64,000 nt of DNA from JBCCSZ01 sp039821145 (GTDB taxonomy: Bacteria > Bacteroidota > Bacteroidia > Chitinophagales > Saprospiraceae): assembly GCA_039821145.1 (NCBI GenBank), contig JBCBOS010000021.1, forward strand, positions 102,023 through 166,022. The letters run 5' to 3'. Under the pieces are notes generated by a model. It saw only the letters and a program-made list of their open reading frames with translations, was not told where the DNA came from and made no database searches. Shown piece by piece: positions 7,593 to 15,488 of this stretch. Each line of letters begins with the position of its first letter. Within the stretch, counting starts at the first letter, position 1. A program made the translations under genes and the position numbers.

Positions 7593-10500
7593 TCTTTTGG
7601 CAGGTGAAAAGAGAGATTCTCGACATATCATTTTGGGCAGTCTGTTGGATGTTGTTTTATGTCCCCGCTGGTGCGCAAGACAGATGGCTGGTCAATGTGC
7701 AGTTTTTTTCCGTCGAGCAAGGCGTCTCAGATCGAACAGTCTTTTGCGTCAACGAAGATGACAGGGGCATCATATGGGTCGGTACCGGCAATGGCCTCAA
7801 TCGATTCGATGGCAAAGAGTTCGTCCCGGTGCGTTTGGAGTCGCAAGGGTTTCCCTCGGGAGATGTCGTCGGGATCAAGAAAGATGAAGAAGGCCTTTTT
7901 TGGATTCAGAAAATGAGAGGGGTCCGTTCTTACATTCGCTTTGACCCCATTCGCCAAGCTGTTCTTCCTTCTTTGCAACATCCTCCCTCTGCCAAAGGCC
8001 CATTGGAACTGCTTACACCTGCCGGCTTTGGAAATGATTTTTTTTTCAAGGACGATGAAAGACAACTTTTTTACCTCGACTCCAATCGGCAGATTGTTCC
8101 CTTTGGCAACATCCAGCTCAAAGGACGGGAAGATGCCTGGCCTACCTCTTGGGGAAATGTGCTCCTCCGCCAGCCCCTGTCCAAGCAGGTCAAGGAGATC
8201 GATGTCAATGGAAAGCTGATCGCCACTTATCCCCTGTCGTATGGGTTCAACAACCTGTTTTTGAGGGGAGAAAATCAACTCAATGTCGCCTTTCGGATTT
8301 TGAGAAGAGAAAGCAGACTGGGGCCTTTGCTGGTCCAACTGCAAGAGCACCAACAGCTGGATACCATTCACTTTCGGAAGAACGGCCAATCCATGACCGT
8401 CAGCGACTTGGGAGTAGATACCCTGGCCCACATTCGGATGACCTGCGATGGGAAGGGAAATTTCATCATAGGAGCCCGGAGCACCGTGATGTTGTTTGAT
8501 TCCTCCGGCAATTTTTTGCAAGACTTGTCTCCTTCTCTGCGAGCCAAAGTCAAGAACGACTGGGTCATCGAACAACTGTATGTCGACAAAAACAATCGCC
8601 TTTGGGTCAGTACTGGATTGGGCTTGTTTTTGGTGAGCTTGAAAGAGCGCGTTTTTCAGTCTTATCTGTGGGAAGAAGAGATGAGTGTGAGAGGAATTCT
8701 GGAACTAGAGGATGGAAAAATGTTGGCTGGGACCTATCTGGGGACAAGAATTTTTGACAAGGTCAGTGGGGCCACTCTACAAACCTTTTCCGATCATGGA
8801 CTGGCAATGATGCCATGGAAAGACGATGTGATCCTCGGAGGATTGCACGGCAATGATTTGATGTACATCACCAAGGGGGAGGAGCAGACGTACCAAGCTC
8901 GGAGAATCACAGTGGGCGAAAAGGGGGAATTCCATGCAAGCAGTCCCTATTACGACAGCATTGGGCAGCAGCTGTATCTGGGAACCAGCGATGGACTGTA
9001 CATCATGGTCGATGGTGTTGTTCAACCCTATCCAGCTCTCAATGAATATGCTGAGTTGATGCGCTTTCAGGTCTACTCGTTTCATCAAAATGAGGAAGGC
9101 ATTTGGTTGGCAAGTGGCAATGGACTCTATCTGCTGGACCCTTTGCGTGGGATTGTTGTCCACAAGGATGTCGCAGATGTCATGCACATCCACGAAGATG
9201 AGAAAGGCGATTTTTGGTTGGCAACCAATGGCAATGGCCTGATTCACTGGGATCGGACATTGGATCAGGTGAAGCAATATTCAACCAAGGATGGTCTGTC
9301 GCACAATGTCATTTATGCCGTGTATGAAGACGAACAGGATCACTTGTGGTTGCCGAGCAATATGGGCATCATGCAGTTTTCCAAAGAAAGTGGAGATGTG
9401 GTGGTCTTTTTGCCCAAGGACGGCATATCGCATGAGGAGTTCAATACCTACTCGCATTACAAGGCAGCAGATGGCCGATTGTACTTTGGTGGATTGAAGG
9501 GAATCACAGCTTTTTATCCCAAGGACATCAACGTGGTGGAGAACAATGCGCCCCTTTTGGTCAATCAATTGCAACAGTTTGACCACGAATCTGGGCGTTT
9601 GGTGGACCGGACGGCAAATTTTATGGAAGAAAAGGAAATTGTATTGCGTCCCTACGACAAGTTTTTCATCCTCAAATTTTCATTGCTGGATTACGTATCA
9701 GGAACGCATATCTATGCCTGGAAAATTGAGGGCTTGGACGAAGAATGGAATGTACAATCAAACAACCTCTTGAGGATCAATTCGCTTCGCTACGGCAGGT
9801 CTGTTTTGCACGTCAAAGCCAAGGGATTTGGCAGCCAGTGGTCAAACAATGAGCTGCGGATCCCCATCTATGTTGCAAAGCCTTTCTACCTGCAGTGGAA
9901 CTTCTTGGTGCTTGCCATTTTGGGCGGTTTGTTGCTGATCGGGGGGCTGTTTCGTTGGCGAGTATATTGGCTCCAGCGTGACAAGGAAAGGATGTCGCAT
10001 TTGATCGAACAACGCACCCTGGAACTTTCCAACAAAAATGCCGAACTCAAGCAACTCAACAAAACCAAAGACCGTTTTTTTGCCATCATTGCCCACGATT
10101 TGCGCTCTCCTGTGATCGCGCTCAAAGGCATTGCCAAAAAAGTCAATTTCCTGATTCGCAACGATCGGATGGAAGAAATACAGCAGTTGGGACAGACGGT
10201 AGAACAAGCAGCAGACGGTGTCCAGAAATTGCTGGACAATTTGTTGAGCTGGGCCTTGGTGAAAGGAGGGCGATTCCCGTGTCAGCCCGAGTTGATGAAT
10301 GGCCACGAAGTCTTGGAAGAGATTGTGGATTTGTACAAAAATGTAGCGGAATCCAAGCGAATCCACCTTCATTTGGAGGCCGATGCCAAGACACGAGTGT
10401 TTTGTGATCGCACGGCCTTGGCGACGATTGTCCGCAATTTGGTGGACAATGCCATCAAATTCAGCGAAAGAGAGGGATCGGTTTTGGTGAAGTCTTATGC

Positions 10501-10765
10501 CCAAAATGGCCACACTGTTTTGCAAGTGGAGGATAAGGGAATTGGCATGTCTCAAGTCAAGGAAGAAGAATTGTTTTCCATCCGCAGCGAGCGAGGAGCC
10601 AGAGGCACAGCAGGGGAGCGGGGGAGTGGTTTGGGCTTGGTATTGTGCAAAGAACTGGTGGAGATGAATGATGGCCAAATTGGTGTCAACAGCGAGCAGG
10701 GAAAGGGGACAACTTTTTGGATTCTGTTCCCTTCTTCTCGTCCAAGAGTGATACAAAGAAGATGA
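7577..10765 (+). CDS. Two-component sensor histidine kinase with periplasmic beta-propeller (Reg_prop, Y_Y_Y, HisKA, HATPase)
   Basis: I took the ATG at 7577 (overlapping the upstream stop by 16 bases), because it gives a signal-anchor (MVECLIFWQVKREI...CWMLFYVPAGAQ) and 1062 residues. About 700 residues of propeller repeats follow (IWVGTGNGLNRFDG; LWVSTGLGLF; LWLPSNMGIMQF), then a Y_Y_Y domain (YAWKIEGLDEEWN) and a transmembrane helix (~775-795). HisKA has FFAIIAHDLRSP with phospho-His at ~840, followed by N-box RNLVDNAIKF, G1 VEDKGIGM and G2 GSGLGL. It ends there: the receiver and AraC-type output domains of the hybrid SusR-like regulators are absent, so it needs a separate regulator. The LytTR regulator downstream is a candidate partner. 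Confidence 0.9.
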   Translation: MVECLIFWQVKREILDISFWAVCWMLFYVPAGAQDRWLVNVQFFSVEQGVSDRTVFCVNEDDRGIIWVGTGNGLNRFDGKEFVPVRLESQGFPSGDVVGIKKDEEGLFWIQKMRGVRSYIRFDPIRQAVLPSLQHPPSAKGPLELLTPAGFGNDFFFKDDERQLFYLDSNRQIVPFGNIQLKGREDAWPTSWGNVLLRQPLSKQVKEIDVNGKLIATYPLSYGFNNLFLRGENQLNVAFRILRRESRLGPLLVQLQEHQQLDTIHFRKNGQSMTVSDLGVDTLAHIRMTCDGKGNFIIGARSTVMLFDSSGNFLQDLSPSLRAKVKNDWVIEQLYVDKNNRLWVSTGLGLFLVSLKERVFQSYLWEEEMSVRGILELEDGKMLAGTYLGTRIFDKVSGATLQTFSDHGLAMMPWKDDVILGGLHGNDLMYITKGEEQTYQARRITVGEKGEFHASSPYYDSIGQQLYLGTSDGLYIMVDGVVQPYPALNEYAELMRFQVYSFHQNEEGIWLASGNGLYLLDPLRGIVVHKDVADVMHIHEDEKGDFWLATNGNGLIHWDRTLDQVKQYSTKDGLSHNVIYAVYEDEQDHLWLPSNMGIMQFSKESGDVVVFLPKDGISHEEFNTYSHYKAADGRLYFGGLKGITAFYPKDINVVENNAPLLVNQLQQFDHESGRLVDRTANFMEEKEIVLRPYDKFFILKFSLLDYVSGTHIYAWKIEGLDEEWNVQSNNLLRINSLRYGRSVLHVKAKGFGSQWSNNELRIPIYVAKPFYLQWNFLVLAILGGLLLIGGLFRWRVYWLQRDKERMSHLIEQRTLELSNKNAELKQLNKTKDRFFAIIAHDLRSPVIALKGIAKKVNFLIRNDRMEEIQQLGQTVEQAADGVQKLLDNLLSWALVKGGRFPCQPELMNGHEVLEEIVDLYKNVAESKRIHLHLEADAKTRVFCDRTALATIVRNLVDNAIKFSEREGSVLVKSYAQNGHTVLQVEDKGIGMSQVKEEELFSIRSERGARGTAGERGSGLGLVLCKELVEMNDGQIGVNSEQGKGTTFWILFPSSRPRVIQRR

Positions 10766-11151
10766 AAATGTGACGTGCAAAAATCACCTTTATGCCGCTA
10801 ATCATCACCTTTTTGGAGAGGGATCGTGTAATAATTCGTAGTTTGCGCGTCGTCCTAAAAGACTGATTGTAATAGGAATGCAATAGGGGACTTCTCTTCC
10901 CACAACAGCGTTAAGTAAAACATTGAAAGACACATTGGATGGACCACCAGTGGAGGGTGCAGACCCTCCGGGAATCCCTCTCCTGTGAGAATCCGGTTTT
11001 GTTTGTTATATTTGTCCTTCCATGACAAATGCATCATGGACTTCCTAGCGTTAACAAAGACAGCTGGCCCAAGGGCCGTGACATCCCCTTTTAAATCAAA
11101 TGAAATGCGTTGTAATTTCTGTCATTACTTTTAAGTAAGGAAAAAATCATC
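10766..11151. other. Intergenic region upstream of the LytTR regulator
   Basis: No gene is visible. A hairpin ggagggt-gcag-accctcc spans 10952-10969. A -7-like element TATATTTG lies at 11007-11014. The remainder shows no recognisable structure. Confidence 0.4.
11007..11014 (+). promoter_or_regulatory. Bacteroidota -7 element (TATATTTG) before the LytTR regulator
   Basis: TATATTTG fits the TAnnTTTG consensus exactly. No good TTTG -33 element sits at the usual distance. The leader to the ATG at 11152 would be about 130 bases. Confidence 0.35.
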
Positions 11152-11877
11152 ATGTCTGATTTAAATATTCTGATTGTCGAGGATGATCTGTCTTTTGCTC
11201 TTGAAATCGAGATGTTATTGGACGAGCTGGGATATGTCAAGTACAAACTTGTCAAAAATGCCTCCAAGGCTTCTGTCATCCTGAGCAATGATCCCCCGGA
11301 TGCTGCCATCATAGACATCTACCTGGAAGGGCAGATGAGTGGTCTCGAACTGGCCCAGCATTGCCAAAAGCTCAAAATCCCCGTGATATTCAGCACTGCT
11401 TATGGCGATCGAGATTTGTATGAACAAGCTCGGCTGACCAATCCATTTGCCTACCTCATCAAACCCTACAACAAACTCACCCTAGAGCACACCCTGCGCA
11501 TGCTGGTTCAGCCGGAAGTGGAAGCCCTCATGCCTTCTGCCGATGAAGTCCAAGCAGACCAGGACCACATCTTTTTGCGCAGCCAGAACAAGCTCAACAA
11601 AGTCCTATTTGATCAAATCAACTGGATACAATCGGAGGGCAACTACTGCATCATCCAAACAGAGGGTCGTCGCTATGTGCTGAAAATGCCATTGAAAAAA
11701 ATCTTTACTCGATTGCCCGACGCCAAATTCTATCGCATCCATCGCTCTTACATTGTCAACTTGTCGGTCATCGATCAGGTCAACACCGTTCAAAATACGG
11801 TTTGGATCACAGGTTTGCATTTGCCGATTGGTCGGACGTATCGGGCTGGCTTGTTCAAGAAGTTGAATATGGTGTAG
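11152..11877 (+). CDS. LytTR-family DNA-binding response regulator
   Basis: The 241-residue protein has an N-terminal receiver (acidic D11-D12, phospho-acceptor D55 in AIIDIYLEG, FSTAYGD, K104 in LIKPYNK). A C-terminal LytTR domain spans ~139-241 (INWIQSEGNYCIIQTEGRR; FYRIHRSYIVNL; LPIGRTYR). It should bind direct repeats in promoters when phosphorylated. LytTR regulators usually pair with LytS-type kinases; the nearest same-strand kinase here is the HisKA-type propeller kinase 386 bases upstream, so pairing is plausible but not shown. It is monocistronic and convergent with the CheY-like gene. Confidence 0.92.
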   Translation: MSDLNILIVEDDLSFALEIEMLLDELGYVKYKLVKNASKASVILSNDPPDAAIIDIYLEGQMSGLELAQHCQKLKIPVIFSTAYGDRDLYEQARLTNPFAYLIKPYNKLTLEHTLRMLVQPEVEALMPSADEVQADQDHIFLRSQNKLNKVLFDQINWIQSEGNYCIIQTEGRRYVLKMPLKKIFTRLPDAKFYRIHRSYIVNLSVIDQVNTVQNTVWITGLHLPIGRTYRAGLFKKLNMV

Positions 11878-11888
11878 TCATCCATTCC

Positions 11889-11906
11889 AAAGGTGCTCTG
11901 ACCTTT
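11889..11906 (+). terminator. Weak terminator-like hairpin after the LytTR gene
   Basis: Arms aaaggt and accttt enclose a 6-base loop, followed by the T-rich ctttatc. The stem is short, hence low confidence. Confidence 0.3.
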
Positions 11907-11964
11907 CTTTATCATTCTACAGCAATTTATTTACGTAGTGCCAGCGGTGGGGCAAGTGCTGATC

Positions 11965-12354
11965 TCATCGATCCATCGACATCTCAAGTAAGATGGTCAA
12001 ATCCTCAACCCTGAGAGGTTTGTTGATGAACTTCTTGATCTCTGGATGATCTCGTGCAATCTTCAGATCATTGGCGTTGAGCGAAGTGGTGAGCATGGCG
12101 ATGAGCGCAGAAGCAATGCCGGGCAAACTCTTGGATTCTGTCAAAAACTCAAATCCATCCATGACAGGCATATTGATGTCCAGCAAAATGATGTTGGGCA
12201 TTGGGTGCTGTTGTAGGTACTGGAGTGCTTTCAGGCCATTGACAGCCAGTTGAACATGTGCAGTTGGAATGTGCGTTTTGATGAGCAATTCATTGAAGAA
12301 ATTGGTCGTCTCATCGTCATCAATCAGAAGTATTGTCATGTCGCTTTTCACCAA
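11965..12354 (-). CDS. Single-domain (CheY-like) response regulator
   Basis: All 129 residues form a receiver domain: acidic triad D12-D14 (LLIDDDE), phospho-acceptor D59 (IILLDINMPVMDGFEFL), TTS switch (AMLTTS) and K112 (FINKPL). There is no output domain, so it acts by protein-protein contact or phosphorelay. It lies 9 bases after the DUF1684 gene, which itself overlaps the GAF histidine kinase gene, so the three are very likely one transcript and the kinase its phosphodonor. Similar short receivers with this sequence style are common beside bacteriophytochrome-like kinases. Confidence 0.92.
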   Translation of the reverse strand: MVKSDMTILLIDDDETTNFFNELLIKTHIPTAHVQLAVNGLKALQYLQQHPMPNIILLDINMPVMDGFEFLTESKSLPGIASALIAMLTTSLNANDLKIARDHPEIKKFINKPLRVEDLTILLEMSMDR

Positions 12355-12363
12355 TTAGAAATC

Positions 12364-12981
12364 TTATTTGTTGTAGGCCTTTACGCCGGCGAGTATGGCC
12401 ACGGGCAACGCATTTTCCTTTGGAGGGATGGGGCAATTGTATCGGTCGCTGTAGGCACAATACGGATTGTAGGCTTTGTTGAAATTCAGAACGATCTGAT
12501 CGCCATCTGGAACTTCCAGGTCGAGGTACCGACCACCGCCGTAGGTAAACTCACCGTTGGAGGCATCTGTGAATGGCAGAAAGAGCAGCTTGCCAAAGAG
12601 TGGGTGTCTGGACATTTGCAAGTTTTTGTATACCTCAAGTTGCAATTTTTTTCCCTTGATCCGGAAGTGCAAATCCGCGTATTTTTTGAACGTCTTCAAT
12701 TTGCCAGCAGAGGTTGGCACTTGAAAGGGTTTGCTGTCGGGGGTGCGGATGAGTTTGGCCTTGACGATGTAGTCAGAGGAAGCGGGAAAAAAGTCCAGGC
12801 TTTTGAAGGAAGGAATGCTGTCGTAGCGCAAGGGTGAGGTCTCTTCATTGGCAAATTTTTGATTGAGATTTTCCTGAAAAATGTCAATCTCCTTTTGCTG
12901 TGCTGTCATCTCTTGCTGACTCAGTCGAAGACCGGAGCAAGCCATCAGAAATAAAATCGGAAGTAAGCAAAGTCTACTCAT
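12364..12981 (-). CDS. DUF1684 lipoprotein
   Basis: The 205-residue protein starts MSRLCLLPILFLMACSG, a lipoprotein signal with lipobox LMAC. The C-terminal half carries the DUF1684 hallmark: GGRYLDLEVPDGDQIVLNFN, then NPYCAYSDRYNCPIPPKEN, with conserved Asn, Tyr and two Cys. The family has no agreed biochemical role. Its start overlaps the stop of the histidine kinase by 8 bases and the receiver follows after 9 bases, so it is translationally coupled in a signalling operon. That context suggests a periplasmic partner or accident of operon assembly; the sequence cannot decide. Confidence 0.88.
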   Translation of the reverse strand: MSRLCLLPILFLMACSGLRLSQQEMTAQQKEIDIFQENLNQKFANEETSPLRYDSIPSFKSLDFFPASSDYIVKAKLIRTPDSKPFQVPTSAGKLKTFKKYADLHFRIKGKKLQLEVYKNLQMSRHPLFGKLLFLPFTDASNGEFTYGGGRYLDLEVPDGDQIVLNFNKAYNPYCAYSDRYNCPIPPKENALPVAILAGVKAYNK

Positions 12982-14251
12982 TCAACTGCTTTTGGTGGAT
13001 TGGAAAAAATATCTTGATGTTGAATCCTTGGTCGGGGGCACTCTCCAATTGGATGTCTCCCTGGTACTTGTCGATGATTTTTTTGACGATGTGCAAACCT
13101 ACACCGCTTCCCTCTACATGATCGTGCAGCCTTTTGAAAAGAGCAAATATCTTGTCTCCAGATTTGGCCAAATCTACCCCAAGGCCGTTGTCCTGACAGT
13201 CGAATACAATGAATGCTCCCCGTCGGTAGGTCTTCAGTCGAACCTGCAATTCTCGATCGGGGCTGCGGTACTTGATGGCATTGGACAGAAGGTTGTTGAC
13301 GATGCTGTTGAAGTACACCGGTGGAAAATGCAATTCATCGCAGTCCGCAAAATCAGTCTTGATGGTCCAGTTTTGCTCTCCGTATGAATCCCGAAAGTAT
13401 TGGATGTTTTGTTGCAAGACTTCAGAGATGACAATCCGTTCGAAAACCGCCTCTGTGTGAGAGATTCGCGAAATTTCCAGAAGTTCGTCTACCGTATTTT
13501 TGAGCTTGTCGGTGGCCAAGCGCAGGTAGCCCATTGCTTTGTCGACGATGGCATTTTCTGTTGTGATGTGGGAAGAGATCAGGCCAATCATATTGTTGAT
13601 GTTGATGACGGGCTGCTTCAGGTCGTGCGAAACCGAGTAGATGAATTGATCCAGTTGTTGGTTGAGCTGTGTCAGTCGGGTATTTTGCTGGATGAGTTGT
13701 TCTTTTTGAAATTCGATTTCCAGCATCTTGCCGATCCACTTGCCCACCAATTCTATGTATACCTCATCCACCTCATCAAATGGCGCTGGCCTCGCCTCTG
13801 CACTGACCAAGCAAATGGTGCCGAAAAATTCATCGTTGACATAAAGAGAAGTGCCGATATAGGTCTCAAAGGGCAGCAATTGATAGCAACTTCTTTGTGC
13901 GATGGGGGAGGCGCTGACCGGGCAAACCGCTGTCACCTTTCCCGCCTCCAACATCACTTGGCAGTAGGTGTGTTCCAGCGGTAGTACGGCCCCTGCCGAC
14001 ATGGGACCGTCTGGTGGGAAGACGCTGTAAATTTTATAGGTCCCTTTATCGGCGTTCACTTGGCTGACGACCCCCATATGGATGCCGAGCTGTTCGGCAC
14101 TGATGCGAAGAACCTCCTGCAATTGAGATTTGAAATCCGTAGATGCAGCGGTGGTAACCCGAAAGAGAGAGCGAAAACGATCCTCTTCCTTGTGTAGATC
14201 CGACCGCATTTCGGGACGAGCCGACTTGGGTGTTTGACCGGAGTTTTTCAT
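12974..14251 (-). CDS. GAF-domain sensor histidine kinase
   Basis: The 425-residue cytoplasmic kinase has no membrane segment. A GAF domain covers ~35-195 (IYSVFPPDGPMSAG; GTSLYVNDEFFGTICLVSAEARP). A short coiled linker (EFQKEQLIQQNTRLTQLNQQL) leads to HisKA with YSVSHDLKQPVINI, then HATPase: N-box NNLLSNAIKY, G1 CQDNGLGVDL, G2 GSGVGLHIVKKI. The GAF domain lacks an obvious bilin-binding Cys that I could assign, so light sensing is not claimed. It heads an operon with DUF1684 and the single receiver. Confidence 0.9.
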   Translation of the reverse strand: MKNSGQTPKSARPEMRSDLHKEEDRFRSLFRVTTAASTDFKSQLQEVLRISAEQLGIHMGVVSQVNADKGTYKIYSVFPPDGPMSAGAVLPLEHTYCQVMLEAGKVTAVCPVSASPIAQRSCYQLLPFETYIGTSLYVNDEFFGTICLVSAEARPAPFDEVDEVYIELVGKWIGKMLEIEFQKEQLIQQNTRLTQLNQQLDQFIYSVSHDLKQPVININNMIGLISSHITTENAIVDKAMGYLRLATDKLKNTVDELLEISRISHTEAVFERIVISEVLQQNIQYFRDSYGEQNWTIKTDFADCDELHFPPVYFNSIVNNLLSNAIKYRSPDRELQVRLKTYRRGAFIVFDCQDNGLGVDLAKSGDKIFALFKRLHDHVEGSGVGLHIVKKIIDKYQGDIQLESAPDQGFNIKIFFPIHQKQLNE

Positions 14252-14343
14252 AGTTCACTGGCTAGGCACTTCCTAAGTTATGGTGAATTTGGCAGAATTA
14301 CTGTCTGTACCAGCATTTATTTGAAAACAATGTATTTTCGGCC

Positions 14344-14964
14344 TCACCCTCCCCGCAAGACTCCCATCAGCAACACCAAGGCAATCCCCGCTGCCGCTCC
14401 CGAGACAAATAGATTCCAAGAATGCTGCCGAATGCGCGCCACTTCCATGGCCAAATAGCTCATCAGCAAAACGAATCCGACAATGAGCACCTGCCCCAAC
14501 TCTATGCCCAGATTGAATGACAACAATTGCTGCCACAGCTGGTCCTCCTGACCCGGCATGAGCGAAGAGCGCAAAAAGTTGGAAAAGCCCATGCCGTGGA
14601 TCAACCCAAATAGCAAGGCAATCACATAGTTGAAGCGGAGTTTTTGCTCATCGTCAGGGGAGCGTCGATGGGAGGAGTCCGGACTGCCTTGCCAGACATT
14701 GTACAAACTGCTCAGTATGATGGTAATGGGAATCAGCATCTCCACAAGAAAAGCCGGGAAGCGCAACAGATCCAAAACGGCCAAGGCCAAAGTCACAGAA
14801 TGCCCAATGGTAAAAGCGGTGACCAAAATCAAGACTTGCTTCCATTCTCGCAAGCGGTAGATGGCACACAGGGCCAGCAGAAAGACGGCATGGTCATATG
14901 CATCCAGATCGGCAATGTGCTCAAATCCAAGCCATGCATACACGGAAAACACACTAGAATTCAT
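14344..14964 (-). CDS. HupE/UreJ-like integral membrane protein
   Basis: The 206-residue protein has about six hydrophobic helices and the family's His-rich pattern: GFEHIADLDAYDHAVFLLALC near the start, TAFTIGHSVTLALAVL and LLFGLIHGMGFSNFL. HupE/UreJ proteins are proposed metal (nickel or cobalt) permeases. No hydrogenase or urease gene is nearby, so its metal is unknown; Bacteroidota often carry this variant alone. I chose the ATG at 14964; an in-frame ATG at 15045 would add 27 hydrophilic residues not typical of the family. Confidence 0.8.
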   Translation of the reverse strand: MNSSVFSVYAWLGFEHIADLDAYDHAVFLLALCAIYRLREWKQVLILVTAFTIGHSVTLALAVLDLLRFPAFLVEMLIPITIILSSLYNVWQGSPDSSHRRSPDDEQKLRFNYVIALLFGLIHGMGFSNFLRSSLMPGQEDQLWQQLLSFNLGIELGQVLIVGFVLLMSYLAMEVARIRQHSWNLFVSGAAAGIALVLLMGVLRGG

Positions 14965-15488
14965 CGGATGGTGGTTTTGAAAGCCATGAACAGAGCGGGA
15001 AATGTACAGCTTTTGCCTCAATTTCTCCCGATGAAATCTGCTCATCTGCTCCTGAATGGCTCAAAGAGGAGGCAAGGGATTGGCAGCCAAGGGGCGAGCA
15101 AGCTCGGACAGACGAGCAAGGACAAAAAATAAGCGACTATCGGATTTTGGGAACCCAGTATAGCCGCTTGAGAGAGATGAATAACTGTTACTGCTTATTC
15201 TTGAAGACCACCCGAAGGCAGTCGCATGAGTCAAAATTGGGCATGCTCACACCAATCCATAGAACTGGTCGAGCAACGTAAAATCATGGTGGAATAAGAG
15301 GATGGGAAGACGAATCAGGAGGGGCAATACTTCCTATTACTCCTCAAATTTATTTTTTATTTATAAATAAATCAATGGTTTGATTGCTTTTTCTGCAAAT
15401 TATTTTACCCCTCGGAGCTTCCACAGGCGAAAATTGATCGAAGCTTTGTGCATTTTTTTACCTTTGCCCCATCAAAACTCTCCATTCT
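14965..15488. other. Intergenic region before the branching enzyme
   Basis: About 520 bases separate the divergent hupE-like and glgB genes. I see no gene or RNA. The part near 15345-15400 is AT-rich with an ATTTATAAAT palindrome, and a -7 element sits at 15459-15466. Confidence 0.4.
15459..15466 (+). promoter_or_regulatory. Bacteroidota -7 element (TACCTTTG) for the branching enzyme
   Basis: TACCTTTG matches TAnnTTTG exactly, 22 bases before the ATG at 15489. A partial -33 (attg, ending 15436) lies 22 bases upstream of it. Confidence 0.5.

Noticed and set aside
14965..15488. Structured RNA or small gene before glgB
   Set aside because: No consistent stem series, no family motif and no coding frame with a plausible start could be found.
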